Program-made: the position numbers and the translations under genes
Part shown: positions 17,221-26,434 of the stretch, piece by piece
How the letters are laid out: every line of letters begins with the position of its first letter
Position numbering within the stretch: the stretch's first letter is position 1
The notes under the pieces: model-generated
What the model saw: the letters and a program-made list of their open reading frames with translations, nothing else
The model's database searches: none
Told to the model about the DNA's origin: nothing
Assembly (NCBI RefSeq): GCF_018129965.1
Contig: NZ_JAFCKW010000005.1
Location: 1-64,000, forward strand
DNA: 64,000 nt
Origin: Bradyrhizobium diazoefficiens
Lineage (GTDB): Bacteria > Pseudomonadota > Alphaproteobacteria > Rhizobiales > Xanthobacteraceae
Direction: 5' to 3'

Positions 17221-18534
17221 ATGCCCGATTTTTTGACGAGACGAAACGGCACTTGGCACTTCGCACGTCGAGTCCCGACCGAGTTTGCGCATCTCGATCG
17301 CCGCGGTGTTGTGAAGCACTCAACCAAGATTCGGATCGCTTCAGACCGCGCAGCAGTTCGTGCGTCACACGTCGCTGAAAAGTTCAACAGCAGCCTCGAG
17401 CAACACTGGCGAGTGCTCGCGGACCGCGACTCAAAAGAGGGTGTGGACAGTTACAATGAAGCGAGGAGGCGAGCGCGCCAACTCGGCTTCGACTACATCG
17501 AGAATGCGCAGCTCGTCGCTGGACCGGCTGCCGAACGGCTAGAGCGTCTTGAAACTCTAGTGGCTAAGGACCTCGTCAATGACGAGGGCGCCAGAGAGGC
17601 AGTCCTCGGCTTGAAAAAGAAACCGGTCTTCAAAATATCGAAGATCTTCGAAGAGTACGAGGCGGAGACAAAAGATCAGGTTTTAGATCTCTCGCCGGAT
17701 CAACTCAGGATATGGCGCAATGCCCGAAAACGAGTGGTCAAGAGTTTCGTAGATGTTGTCAGCGATAAGTTCATCACGGAGCTCACAATCGATGATGCCA
17801 TCGATTTCCGCAACTTTTGGCGGGATCGCATTGTTCAAGAAGGGATAGCTGCAAAGAGCGCCAATCGGGAGATTGGCCAGCTGAGCGGTATGATCAAGGA
17901 ATTGAATATTCTGCGCCGCTTGGGCCTCCCTGATCTGTTCAGAGGCCTGCGCCTAAAGGGTGAAGTCGATAAGGAGCCGACCCCTTACGAGAACAAATTC
18001 ATCCAAAATCGCCTCTTGGCTGACGGCGCGCTAGATGGGCTGAATGAGGACGCTCGCTGTATCATCTATGTTATCGCGGACACGGGACTTCGGCCCTCCG
18101 AGGTTGTGAACCTTAACAGGAAGACGATCCACCTCAGCGCTAAGATCCCGTACGTCAGCGTGCTTCCTGATGGTCGGCGGCTAAAGACAGACGACAGTTT
18201 ACGCGAAATTCCTCTCGTCGGCGCGGCGCTGGCGGCCCTAAAAGCGAAACCGGAGGGGTTCCCCCGATATCGTGACAATTCCTCCACATTCTCCGCGACG
18301 GCCAACAAGTTTCTGCTGGAAAACGGATTGCGTCCGACAGAAGAGCACACGGTCTATTCGCTCAGGCACAGCTTCAAGGATCGACTCATCGCAGCCGAAG
18401 CCCAAGATAGCTTGATCGATAGTCTGATGGGTCATGACACCTACAAGCCGAAATATGGCAAAGGACCTTCTCTTGAGTTGAAGCTGAAGTACCTTCAGCG
18501 AATTGCTTTTAAGCCGCCCCCCTCGTTGAGATAG
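17221..18534 (+). CDS. Tyrosine recombinase (integrase) with DUF6538 N-terminus
   Basis: 437 residues from the ATG at 17221 (MPDFLTRRNGTWHFARRVP, the usual DUF6538 opening). An upstream TTG frame covers the direct repeats and is unlikely. Core-binding helices (about 150-250) precede the catalytic domain. The catalytic residues are Arg 291 in DTGLRPSEV, Arg 382 in YSLRHSF (the usual first His of this box is Tyr), His 405 in LMGHD and Tyr 412 in KPKYGKG. It would recombine the element with the 3' end of tRNA-Gly. Base use is less GC-rich than the flanking chromosome, in line with transfer. Confidence 0.93.
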   Translation: MPDFLTRRNGTWHFARRVPTEFAHLDRRGVVKHSTKIRIASDRAAVRASHVAEKFNSSLEQHWRVLADRDSKEGVDSYNEARRRARQLGFDYIENAQLVAGPAAERLERLETLVAKDLVNDEGAREAVLGLKKKPVFKISKIFEEYEAETKDQVLDLSPDQLRIWRNARKRVVKSFVDVVSDKFITELTIDDAIDFRNFWRDRIVQEGIAAKSANREIGQLSGMIKELNILRRLGLPDLFRGLRLKGEVDKEPTPYENKFIQNRLLADGALDGLNEDARCIIYVIADTGLRPSEVVNLNRKTIHLSAKIPYVSVLPDGRRLKTDDSLREIPLVGAALAALKAKPEGFPRYRDNSSTFSATANKFLLENGLRPTEEHTVYSLRHSFKDRLIAAEAQDSLIDSLMGHDTYKPKYGKGPSLELKLKYLQRIAFKPPPSLR

Positions 18535-18722
18535 GACTCCAGGCGCTGCCGCGCGCGAAATTTGATAGCTTCTTTTGTTTTCAATTCGCCGAGCTCGGCC
18601 TCGAACTTTTCGTACATCGACAAGTGCACGTCGCCATCAAGCTCAATGAAGTAGGCGAGCAGCACAAGCGCTCTTTCCAGCCGCTCAACGGTGAGCGGGA
18701 GCTGTTCCACTCGTTTCGTCAT
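18495..18722 (-). CDS. Small conserved hypothetical protein next to integrase
   Basis: 75 residues, acidic and helical (LPLTVERLERALVLLAYFIE, then EKFEAELGELKTKEAIKFRARQRLES). I recognise this type as a small protein often found beside integrases in Rhizobiales, but no function is known. Its 3' end overlaps the integrase 3' end by 40 bases in convergent orientation. The ATG at 18722 fits the conserved start MTKRxExLPLTVERLE. Confidence 0.65.
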   Translation of the reverse strand: MTKRVEQLPLTVERLERALVLLAYFIELDGDVHLSMYEKFEAELGELKTKEAIKFRARQRLESYLNEGGGLKAIR

Positions 18723-19243
18723 CCCCGCTGCACTTCTCAGCGGTCTTTAAGACCGCACCGAATGATCCGCACCGATCGATGAAGTCCATTCTTTTCGCGA
18801 AGTGAAGAGCCGAACAAACGGCGTCGAAGAAACGGATAGAACGTCGCGCGCTAGGCATGTCCGTCGCCCGGTCCAACATTTGACCCGGCTCTAATCGGAA
18901 CGTTGGCCATCCGGCCGGCTACACAAATTTGTTGAGAGATAAAACGAGCCGGATGGCTGGATCAGAGGGATCGCGCACCGAAACCATTCGTCCCACGATG
19001 GCTGCAGCCGGACATCTCAAAATCGAAAGCGCAATAAGTACTTAAAGCGATCGCCACATCCAATGTTGTACCAAAAGTTGTACCGCACAATGATCGCCTG
19101 CAGTTCGGCGAAGAGCTGCGTAGTTCAGCGTGCATCTGGCGCTCCTTTCGTGAGAAAGCGTAACACGCTGATCCGTAAGTGGCGCACCCTTTTCGATCTA
19201 CTGGCCGTTCGCTGCGCCGTCTATATCGCTGTGAACCTCGAGA
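18723..19243. other. Gap with inverted and direct repeats
   Basis: No clear gene. A 64-codon minus-strand frame (18685-18879) overlaps the small hypothetical gene and is doubtful. A 10-bp inverted repeat GCCATCCGGC / GCCGGATGGC lies at 18906-18915 and 18948-18957, and GTTGTACC is repeated at 19065-19072 and 19078-19085. Near 18870 the string GTCCAACATTTG resembles the repeats in front of the integrase. These may be integrase or regulator sites. Confidence 0.4.
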
Positions 19244-20317
19244 TCAGGTATTGGAATTCGTTTTTCTCTTGAGATGAGCGCGCTTTGGAAGCTCGGTTGT
19301 GACAAGAGCCTGCCAGACGCAATCTCGCTCGAGATCGGCAAGCGCGGTGAGGCCGTCCAGTAGCCCCGGAGCTTGGAGGGTCGCGGCGTAGATGCCCACT
19401 CGAACGCGGGGATCACCCACCTCGATCCGCTGTAAAGTACTTCCGGACGTGAAGGCTCGATCGGCGACAACGCCCATCGGCAATCGGCGCCGCTTGTGCA
19501 CCAGCCGCGGTGATTCCCGTTGCGCTGCACATGGCTAGGAATTCGGCGTAACTTTGCGCGACCTTCGGCATTTTGAATTCGATCGGATCTTTGCCCTTAG
19601 GAACGATCGTCGTGTCATTGCTCATCATGAACATCTGACCGCTCCGGCAAACTAAAATGTGAACGTGTGGGCTTATGCCACTCACGGGATCATCGCTAAC
19701 CGCCTGGCGGACGCCCCGCGCGAGCATCTTTGGCCACATACCAAAAGCAGCCGTTTTGGCTTGCAGTGTGCCGGACATCGGATCGAAATAGTGTTTCATC
19801 AGATCGACGTATTTGTCGACGAATGCGCCGCTGCCGATATGTCGATTGATAAGGGTTTGCTCGTGAAGAGGGGCTCAAATTCGGGCGACTTCATGCGGAT
19901 GATGATGGCGCGCGGCCGTTGGATAACGTTCGGCGCTTTAACCACATCGGAGGTGAGGTCTTCGTGACTGATACCGACGATAAGGATCTGCGACTGCAAG
20001 GCCCGCTCGGCCGGCTCGGCGTTGGCGAAGATGGTTTTGGCAATCGGCTGCCATTCATGCGCGACGCCCACCGGCTCCCACGTCCAAACCGAGTCCGGCG
20101 GGCCCGCGGAAGCAGGAGGCGCCATGCCGTATTGGAGCGAGTGCAGAAGCTCGAAACCGATCTTCACCGACCCTGCAAAACCACCGATGATGTAGGGGCC
20201 GAGCGGATAGGCCTTTTGCAGCATGTCACGCTCGCTGCCGTCCGAAAACGTGATGCGGACGTCGGCCATGATCGCGCCATAGCCGAAGATTGAGGAAGCG
20301 CCGATAACCCAAGTCAT
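19244..20317 (-). pseudogene. Proteasome-like Ntn-hydrolase gene, two frameshifts
   Basis: The frame opens at 20317 with MTWVIGASSIFGYGAIMADVR and reads well to about 19860. Sense then moves to another frame (RHIGSGAFVDKYVDLMKHYF, 19413-19850 side), and near 19480 it moves again to a frame ending ELPKRAHLKRKTNSNT at 19244. Joined, they give one protein of about 355 residues. The start resembles a proteasome beta subunit: Thr at position 2 as possible nucleophile, Asp-Val-Arg near 18-20, a Lys near 36, and the FAGSVKIGFELL helix. Two shifts suggest decay or sequence errors. It follows the protease and ATPase genes on the same strand, so a proteolytic role is plausible. The family call is tentative. 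Confidence 0.55.
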
Positions 20318-20499
20318 CTGTCTTCCTTCTCGGCGTCCCGCATGACTAAGGAACGGATAGATAAGGTCATGTTAGCCGGCGGTTTACTGCAGATCGTTCA
20401 TTTCGGTGCGGGCGCATTGAGCGTGAACGCGCGCAGGGCCTAAGCGCGGCCGTCTCGTTCGCCGTCACCAGGGCAGGGACAAGCGAGCACAAAGACTTA

Positions 20500-22743
20500 C
20501 TATTCCGGCTCATCCTCGTTTTGGACGCGCACAGGAATCTCGACCAGCGGGACGAGGGCTTCGAGTTGCCCGCGATAGCGCCGGACAATGCGCGCGTAAA
20601 GATCGGCGACGCGGCGCGCGGTCACGGACACGACCAGGGCATACTTTAGCTCCTGCGACTGGCGGATGCCATGACCCTCGGCGCGGGCGTTATAGTGAAT
20701 GTCGAAGACAGGACCGTCGAGCGATCGGCCGCGGAAATTGCCTTCGCCATGGAGGCAGTTTTCCCACTTCCAGGCATCGCGGCGTAGTTCTTCTTCGGTT
20801 ACTTGCGGCCGGTTCTTGCCGAAGAACGGCTTGCTGGTCGCGTGCGCGGCTTCATCGTCCTTGAACACTGTCTTGTTGGGGCGGAAAACGACGTCGAGCC
20901 CTGCGCGCGTGTAATTGCTCGGGTGATGGGGGTCGACCTCGGTCGTGTAGCAAAGCGTCGCTCTGACCTTGACCATGCCTTTGAGTTCTTCGTCCGGCAT
21001 CGGGATCGGGGCGCGAACGTATTTCGAAGCGGTGACTGTGCCCTGATAGACCACGCGCACGGTGTCGTCGTTGCAAACGACGATGTCGTCGAGATGACTT
21101 GGCAGGCGGCCCCAGCCGATTTCGGCGTGCGGAATATCCGCGCCTTCGACGCAGTGGACCAGGAGCGCGCGGATCGCGAGCGGGCTAAGGAGCGGACCAA
21201 GATGCGCGCGAACACCTGATCCCATGCGCAAGACCGATGGGGCGGCGAAGCTCGTGCCGCCGGTCGGCTCGATCTTCGGGGCGTCCTTGGTGCGCAAAAC
21301 AAGGAACGGCCGCGCCGTCGATCCGCCGAACGCCACGAGATCGGGCTTAACGATACCCGGGCTGCGGCCGGGACCAACCGAACTGTAACCGGCACGCTCC
21401 CATTCGGCGTCCGGGCTATCGGCCGCGCCAACCGCCAAGGCGTTGACGCAATCGGCGGGAACTTGGACGCGGTTGGCGCCGATCATCTCATCGCCTTCGC
21501 CGCCATTGCCGGCCGCCACGACGGCGAGGCACTCGCCCTTGGACAGGAAATCATCGAACACAGCTGTCCAGGCGTGAACTTCGTTGTCGTCGATCGGGAG
21601 TTCAGGGCCCAAGCTCAAATTGATGAAGTCGTATTTGGTGCTGGCCAAGACGTTCTTGATGCGGTCGAGCACCTCATAGAGCTCGTAGGGATTCTGGCCG
21701 GGAGCCGTATCGACGACGCGGTAGTGGTGCACGGGCGCGAACGGACGCGGCGCAGGCTTGTTGGGTTGGAGGTGGCCGAACAGGAACGCCGATGTGACGC
21801 CGACGCCGTGGCGGAGAAGGGTGTCTTCGGGAACGCCTACACCGGGCGCGTCGATGGGGGTTGCCCATTTGGTGAGTGGATGCTTGGCCGGAATCCCTCC
21901 ATCAAAGATCGCGGCGCGGATCTTGGGATCGATCGGGCCTTCATTGGGTAGGATCACGGAGTCAGAGCCGACACCGGCGGTTCGGATGGTTGGCCGCAGC
22001 ATCCGAAGCGGCGGCATCGGGCGGACCGCGCGAACAAGGCTGAAGGCGGCGACGTCCTTCATCTTGCTGCGCGGCGCTTCGAGTTCGAGGAAGCAAAGGC
22101 CACCGGCGTAAAACCGCTTGTCGAGCGGCGGCTGAAGCCCGAGGGATTGCAGATATTTCTGGAACAGCGGGACGTAATCGTCCTCGCCTTCGTCCTCGTT
22201 GGCATGAAGGACAACTTCAAAGACGCCAATCTTACCGGCTTCCTCAATGTGGATCAGTTTTTCGGCGGCTGCCGGGACGTTGACCTCTTCGATCGTCGGC
22301 AATTGCTTGGCGCCGTCGGTATCGGCGTGCCAGCCCGCGACCTGCTGCGACCAACGGCGGAACGCGCGCCGCGAGCCCATCAAGAATAGCTCGGTGGTGA
22401 CGGTCTCGGCAGGCTCGCGGCCGCCGCTGCGCTTTTGCGGCGTGATCCGCTTGGGTCGGCTGCCGACCGAGGTAAGTCCGACCGAGCGCAACAGGTCGCC
22501 CGGAAAATACGATTTGGCGATGTATTCCGGGTTCAAGGTCACGGTGGCGACCGCCTGGTCGTTCGGGCAGGCCGCCGCAGGCAGCGCGTCCAGCTTTTGC
22601 GCGACGGCGGCGAGCATCGGCGCGATCCGGGATCGGGCTTCGGCGAACGTGTAGGGGTGCTGCTTCTCCCCGCCGCCCGACTTGATCTCGATGGGGTGCG
22701 CGAGGCGTTCGCCTCGCGCCAACAGGAAATTGCGATTTTTCAT
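20500..22743 (-). CDS. Subtilisin-like (S8) serine protease, cytoplasmic
   Basis: 747 residues with no signal peptide. The catalytic triad is Asp 281 (AAIFDGGIP), His 312 (LLRHGVGVTSAF) and Ser 498 (GGTSFAAPS), with the oxyanion Asn 413 in AAGNGG. About 270 residues come before the peptidase domain and about 200 after it; they have no known motif and could bind the partner ATPase or target. The start overlaps the stop of the AAA ATPase gene by four bases, so the two are translationally coupled. Subtilase/AAA pairs recur in defence islands and on mobile elements, which suggests immunity or element maintenance. Function inferred. Confidence 0.9.
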   Translation of the reverse strand: MKNRNFLLARGERLAHPIEIKSGGGEKQHPYTFAEARSRIAPMLAAVAQKLDALPAAACPNDQAVATVTLNPEYIAKSYFPGDLLRSVGLTSVGSRPKRITPQKRSGGREPAETVTTELFLMGSRRAFRRWSQQVAGWHADTDGAKQLPTIEEVNVPAAAEKLIHIEEAGKIGVFEVVLHANEDEGEDDYVPLFQKYLQSLGLQPPLDKRFYAGGLCFLELEAPRSKMKDVAAFSLVRAVRPMPPLRMLRPTIRTAGVGSDSVILPNEGPIDPKIRAAIFDGGIPAKHPLTKWATPIDAPGVGVPEDTLLRHGVGVTSAFLFGHLQPNKPAPRPFAPVHHYRVVDTAPGQNPYELYEVLDRIKNVLASTKYDFINLSLGPELPIDDNEVHAWTAVFDDFLSKGECLAVVAAGNGGEGDEMIGANRVQVPADCVNALAVGAADSPDAEWERAGYSSVGPGRSPGIVKPDLVAFGGSTARPFLVLRTKDAPKIEPTGGTSFAAPSVLRMGSGVRAHLGPLLSPLAIRALLVHCVEGADIPHAEIGWGRLPSHLDDIVVCNDDTVRVVYQGTVTASKYVRAPIPMPDEELKGMVKVRATLCYTTEVDPHHPSNYTRAGLDVVFRPNKTVFKDDEAAHATSKPFFGKNRPQVTEEELRRDAWKWENCLHGEGNFRGRSLDGPVFDIHYNARAEGHGIRQSQELKYALVVSVTARRVADLYARIVRRYRGQLEALVPLVEIPVRVQNEDEPE

Positions 22744-23873
22744 GCGGTCACCTTTGGACGGCGGGTGCGGCTCGTCGCCGGGCTGTCTTTGCGGATGGTG
22801 TCGCGGGACACGCCGGTGATGCGTTGCGCTTCCCGCTGCGAGGTAATGCCGGACTGCTCCAGAAGGCGTGCAAGGTCGATGCGCTCGGCCCGCGTCAACT
22901 GATCACCCGCCCGCACTAGCGCCTTGAGTTGCTCGTCCAGCGGCGCGCCGGAGGTGACGGCCGACCGCCGCGCAAGCGTGATCGCGCGCTCAATATCGTT
23001 GTGGGATTTTCCCTTGAGCGCGAGCGAGAGGATCTGGCTCCATTTGTCGGCATCGCCAAAATGCGGGGCAAGCAATGTCTTCACCAGCTGCTCGATTTCA
23101 GGCGGGTTCGGCACGTTGAAAGCCACGGCCATTTCGAACCGGCGCCAGACGGCGGGGTCCAGAAGTTCGGCATGGTTTGTGGCGGCGACGAGGATGCCGC
23201 TGGCCGGCCAATCGTCCACTTCCTGCAGCAACACCGTGACGAGCCGCTTAAGCTCGCCGATTTCGCTGCGGTCGTCCCGGCGCTTGGCGAGCGCGTCGAG
23301 TTCATCCAGAAGCAGGACGCCTTCGATGCTTTTGGCATAATCGAGCACATGGCGGAGGTTGCTGCCGGTGCGTCCGAGGAAGCTGCTCATCACGGCGGCG
23401 AGGTCAAGGATGAGAAGAGGGCGGTTCAACTCGCGCGCAAGCCATCGCGCCGCCATGGTTTTCCCGACGCCGGGAGGCCCGGTGAAAAGAATTGTGCGGG
23501 TCGGATGCAAGCCTGCGTTCTGCAACGCCTCGGGCTCGCGCCGTTCGACGACGAGCTGCTTGAGGCTGGCTTGAATGTCAGCGGCCAAGACCATCTCATG
23601 ATCAAGGGAAATAGAATTCTCAACGCGCAGAAGATGAAGCCGCGAATCCGCATCGACCGGAAGGGGGACCTCCGATTGGCGGCGGAGGGGCGACGCCCGG
23701 GTGGGCGACTCGCGCAGGAGCGCGGCCAGATGGGCCGCCATTTCAGGGAAGTCGGGTTGGTAACGTTTGACGGCCCGGTGGACGAGCAGCTGCACGTCCT
23801 GGGGCCTCCCGGTCAGCGCAAGCCGCGCCAGGTCGACGAAATCGCCGGTTATTTGTTTTGTTCGTTCCGCCAT
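22740..23873 (-). CDS. AAA+ ATPase partner of the S8 protease
   Basis: 377 residues. The Walker A motif is GPPGVGKT (132-139), Walker B is LLLDELDA (187-194), sensor 1 is ILVAATNH and an Arg-rich finger segment follows (PAVWRRFEMAV). The last about 40 residues form a helix-turn-helix-like part (SQREAQRITGVSRDTIRK), unusual for this family and perhaps a DNA-binding or sensor unit. It probably feeds substrates to or controls the downstream protease. It is the first gene of the operon; AT-rich DNA with an inverted repeat lies upstream. Confidence 0.9.
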   Translation of the reverse strand: MAERTKQITGDFVDLARLALTGRPQDVQLLVHRAVKRYQPDFPEMAAHLAALLRESPTRASPLRRQSEVPLPVDADSRLHLLRVENSISLDHEMVLAADIQASLKQLVVERREPEALQNAGLHPTRTILFTGPPGVGKTMAARWLARELNRPLLILDLAAVMSSFLGRTGSNLRHVLDYAKSIEGVLLLDELDALAKRRDDRSEIGELKRLVTVLLQEVDDWPASGILVAATNHAELLDPAVWRRFEMAVAFNVPNPPEIEQLVKTLLAPHFGDADKWSQILSLALKGKSHNDIERAITLARRSAVTSGAPLDEQLKALVRAGDQLTRAERIDLARLLEQSGITSQREAQRITGVSRDTIRKDSPATSRTRRPKVTA

Positions 23874-23952
23874 GGTCCTACCAGTATGAGGGCTAGACGG
23901 AGAATGTAATACAGAGTGGGCTAATTCGCAATTAAAACGACCAAACTAGTCC

Positions 23953-23975
23953 ATTACAAAAAAATATCTTGTAAT
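23953..23975. promoter_or_regulatory. Inverted repeat in AT-rich promoter of ATPase/protease operon
   Basis: ATTACAA and TTGTAAT flank nine bases within an AT-rich stretch (about 23890-24010) in otherwise GC-rich DNA. It lies 80 bases upstream of the ATPase start. It could be the operator of the neighbouring XRE protein or a regulator bound in this promoter. Confidence 0.5.
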
Positions 23976-24025
23976 ATCAACAGGAAGATAGTGTATTTTG
24001 GTGGACTAATGTGACGGCGTTGTGG

Positions 24026-24904
24026 CTAAAAGCGAGGCTCCCAGCGCCCATCATGGTCAGAATCGGCGCTGTCGTCTTCCTCGTCCGGCAACGCGTCCAC
24101 CGTGGTGATGACGGTCAAGGTTCGGCCATACCGCCCAAGGCCGACCACCTCTTCATAGAGCTCAACATCGGGAAAGGCGCCGAACCAGTCGACGCCCTGA
24201 ACCTCATCCGCGTCGCGCTCGGCTTTTGCCACGCGTTCCGGGTCTGCATTGAAGCGATGGGTGACGGAGCGCCGCGGAACGGGTTCGCCCTTGTGCGGCC
24301 AGCGGCCGGGCTTGAGCGCGAGAAGGGCGTTCGACATGAAACAGAACTCAATGCGGCTTCCACGCGATTGGATGATCGCGACGGCTTCCTGCGTGAGCTG
24401 CTGATAACGGATGGCGGTCGCAGTCAAGGACGTCTTGCACCGGCTGGCGAGGCGCTCGGTGGCATCCAGCCCATCGCCCGCCGTCTCCATGGCTCGCGTG
24501 AACAACCGCGCCGGCATCAGCAACCCGGCGGCGAAGTGGTCGGCTTCCAGCTCGTAACGATCGTCGGAAACGAAACCGCTTCGCGAAAGGTGTTCGGTCG
24601 CGCCGTTGGGCAGAATGGCGTCGATATGCCCCGGCAAAAAACAATGGCCGATTTCATGGGCGACGCTGAAGTGTTGAAAGCCCTTGTTGTCGATATGGGT
24701 TGCGTAGGCGATCGCGGACTTGCCGTGCGCGTGGATGAACATCCCGGACACGCCGTTATGATTGTGCGGCATGGCGATGACGCGGATTCCCCGGCTTCGC
24801 GCCAACGCCATCGGATCAATTGGCAATGTGTCGATTTTGAATTCGTCGCGAAGCAGCTTCTCGGCGAAGGCGGTGGCGAAAGCGTAGGGCTCCCGCCGCG
24901 CCAT
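24026..24904 (-). CDS. ImmA/IrrE-type metallopeptidase
   Basis: 292 residues. The zinc site is HEIGH (83-87) with the third ligand region in ELEADHFAAGLLMP (about 118-131), as in ImmA, which cuts an XRE repressor to induce a mobile element. The start codon overlaps the stop of the XRE gene by one base, so the pair is co-translated. The expected partner and substrate is that XRE protein. The trigger that starts cleavage is unknown. The C-terminal about 100 residues have no familiar motif. Confidence 0.9.
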   Translation of the reverse strand: MARREPYAFATAFAEKLLRDEFKIDTLPIDPMALARSRGIRVIAMPHNHNGVSGMFIHAHGKSAIAYATHIDNKGFQHFSVAHEIGHCFLPGHIDAILPNGATEHLSRSGFVSDDRYELEADHFAAGLLMPARLFTRAMETAGDGLDATERLASRCKTSLTATAIRYQQLTQEAVAIIQSRGSRIEFCFMSNALLALKPGRWPHKGEPVPRRSVTHRFNADPERVAKAERDADEVQGVDWFGAFPDVELYEEVVGLGRYGRTLTVITTVDALPDEEDDSADSDHDGRWEPRF

Positions 24905-25263
24905 CAGCCTTCATCCTCGGAAGGAAACGCGAGCGATCGGATGATCTGGCTGGCGAGGTCGCGGTTCTTTTTGTTGAGGCGCTGAACATCGCGATAGAGA
25001 GGATCGCTGGTGGCGGCGTAGCCTTCGGGGTCGTCGGCGCGGCCGAGAAGATAGTCGGTCGTGACGCCAAGGGCGTCGGCGAGACGCCTTAAATTGTCGA
25101 ACGAAGGTTTTCGGTTCGCGGTCTCGAAATGAGAAATGGCGGAAGACTTTAGGCCCGAGCGCTCGGCGAGCTGATCTTGATTGAGCCCGCGCAGATTGCG
25201 CGCGGCCTTCAGACGTTCCGGGAAAATGGTCGACGGGGCAGGCGTGGGCCTTGACGGCTGCAT
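24904..25263 (-). CDS. XRE-family helix-turn-helix repressor
   Basis: 119 residues. A Cro/CI-type HTH lies at about 15-70 (ERLKAARNLRGLNQDQLAER, then SGLKSSAISHFETANRKPSF) followed by a helical tail. The ATG at 25263 is chosen because longer in-frame starts run into the divergent operon. It is the first gene of a minus-strand pair with ImmA and faces the ubiquitin-like operon across about 160 bases that contain inverted repeats. It is therefore a good candidate to repress one or both promoters until ImmA cleaves it. Confidence 0.9.
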   Translation of the reverse strand: MQPSRPTPAPSTIFPERLKAARNLRGLNQDQLAERSGLKSSAISHFETANRKPSFDNLRRLADALGVTTDYLLGRADDPEGYAATSDPLYRDVQRLNKKNRDLASQIIRSLAFPSEDEG

Positions 25264-25338
25264 GACGATATCGTATAGTTGATTGTTGACGGTGTAGTAC
25301 AGGGGCGAAGGGCCCTTTTTTCGGGCCCCGAACTTGAC

Positions 25339-25368
25339 GACTTCGTCAAGAATATAGGCGACGAAGTC
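25339..25368. promoter_or_regulatory. Inverted repeat operator before ubiquitin-like operon
   Basis: GACTTCGTC and GACGAAGTC are a perfect 9-bp inverted repeat spaced by 12 bases, 54 bases upstream of the Ubl start. A second short repeat GGGCCC-loop-GGGCCC (25310-25328) with T-run lies between it and the XRE start. The first is a likely XRE operator; the second could be a small terminator or hairpin. Confidence 0.55.
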
Positions 25369-25422
25369 GACTTTTACAAGCCAAATCGTCATAGAATCAC
25401 AGGAAAACAAGGAGTTTCCGTC

Positions 25423-25935
25423 ATGAATGTCCATAAACCCGAAGGTCAGGAGGGCCAGCCTCACGATGAGGTGGTCCACGTCGAGGTCGAGATCGAGGAC
25501 CGCGTCGAGTTGCTGGTCGTCCCGGTCACCGAAGGCATGGTGTTGGTGGAGGTCATCCGCACCAAGCTGGAGGTGGCGGGCGACATGCACTTCTTCGAGC
25601 GCGACCGCGACGAGCCGTTTCATCATCACCCGCATGGCCGCAAGCATGTCCGCGTCGTCGGCCACCGCTGCCATCAGGTGAAGCTGGAAGTTCGCTACGA
25701 GCACGACACCAAGCATCATCACTTTCCGCCCTCGGCGACGGTATTCCGCGCCTTGCAGTGGGCAGTGAGCAAGCACGGGTTCAACCTCGACCCGATGGCG
25801 GCGGCGAAGGCGAACCTGATCTTGCCCGGCGCCGACCAGCCGCTGCCGCGCGAAGATGTTCTCGGCAAGCACGTGAAGGGCGACCACTGCACGCTGGTGG
25901 TGGATCTGACGCTGAAGGACTTCACCAATGGCTGA
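25423..25935 (+). CDS. Ubiquitin-like protein, probably two beta-grasp domains
   Basis: 170 residues starting at the ATG at 25423 after AAGGAG. The C-terminal half (about 85-170) reads as a beta-grasp: [11 protein letters not shown] as strand 1, [15 protein letters not shown] as helix, and [15 protein letters not shown] as last strand. The N-terminal half (about 18-84) may be a second, diverged domain with a His-rich loop ([12 protein letters not shown]). The chain ends in a free glycine (FTNG), as needed for activation by an E1 without trimming. It is the first gene of the operon and overlaps the E2-like gene by eight bases. It should be the conjugated modifier. Confidence 0.65.
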   Translation: MNVHKPEGQEGQPHDEVVHVEVEIEDRVELLVVPVTEGMVLVEVIRTKLEVAGDMHFFERDRDEPFHHHPHGRKHVRVVGHRCHQVKLEVRYEHDTKHHHFPPSATVFRALQWAVSKHGFNLDPMAAAKANLILPGADQPLPREDVLGKHVKGDHCTLVVDLTLKDFTNG

Positions 25936-26434
25936 CGAGACCATCTCGGCCTCGCAGCGCTCGCTGGAAGCGCAGCTCAACTCAGTGCGCTTCCAGTGCG
26001 GCGTCGAAGAGGGACGCTGGAAAGTCCTGCGTTACGCGTTCCCCGTTCTTGAGGTGCGGGTGACGGGGCGCGAGCCTTACAGCGGCAAGACGGCCAGCCT
26101 GGATTTCCAGTTGGTGTGCGACAATTTTCCTGCCGCAGGGCCTTTTGTGCAGCGCTGGGATCACGCCGCTCAAACGCGGCCACCCGCACCAGCCAACGGC
26201 CCCACGTCACCGGGCGTCTTCGATGCGCTGAAAGATTGGACGCGCGATGGCACCCAGGAGCACGGCGGAATCTATCGCGCATGGCAACGGTATGCCGCGC
26301 TGCATAACGGCTGGGCGGCAAAACGCCCGGACGAGGTCTGGCGGCGCGACCGGCACATCACCTTCATCATGGAGCATCTCTATGCACTCGTTTCTGAGCA
26401 CGCTGCTTGGCTGGCTCGGTCTTGCGCCGCCTAG
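25928..26434 (+). CDS. E2-like ubiquitin-conjugating fold protein
   Basis: 168 residues. The order of segments fits a bacterial E2: LEVRVTG and [14 protein letters not shown] as central strands, then a Pro-rich loop, and the C-terminal helices [17 protein letters not shown]. The active Cys is not where a classical E2 has it. Only Cys 24, 64 and 166 exist, and the region after the Pro-rich loop ([12 protein letters not shown]) has none. So Cys 64 or none may act, or this is an inactive scaffold. The call rests mainly on the neighbours (Ubl, JAB, E1). It overlaps the Ubl gene by eight bases and the JAB gene by 53. Confidence 0.55.
   Translation: MADETISASQRSLEAQLNSVRFQCGVEEGRWKVLRYAFPVLEVRVTGREPYSGKTASLDFQLVCDNFPAAGPFVQRWDHAAQTRPPAPANGPTSPGVFDALKDWTRDGTQEHGGIYRAWQRYAALHNGWAAKRPDEVWRRDRHITFIMEHLYALVSEHAAWLARSCAA

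Noticed and set aside
24904..25980. Extended start of the XRE gene up to 25980
   Set aside because: The extra part is the antisense of the Ubl operon; the HTH protein starts naturally at 25263.
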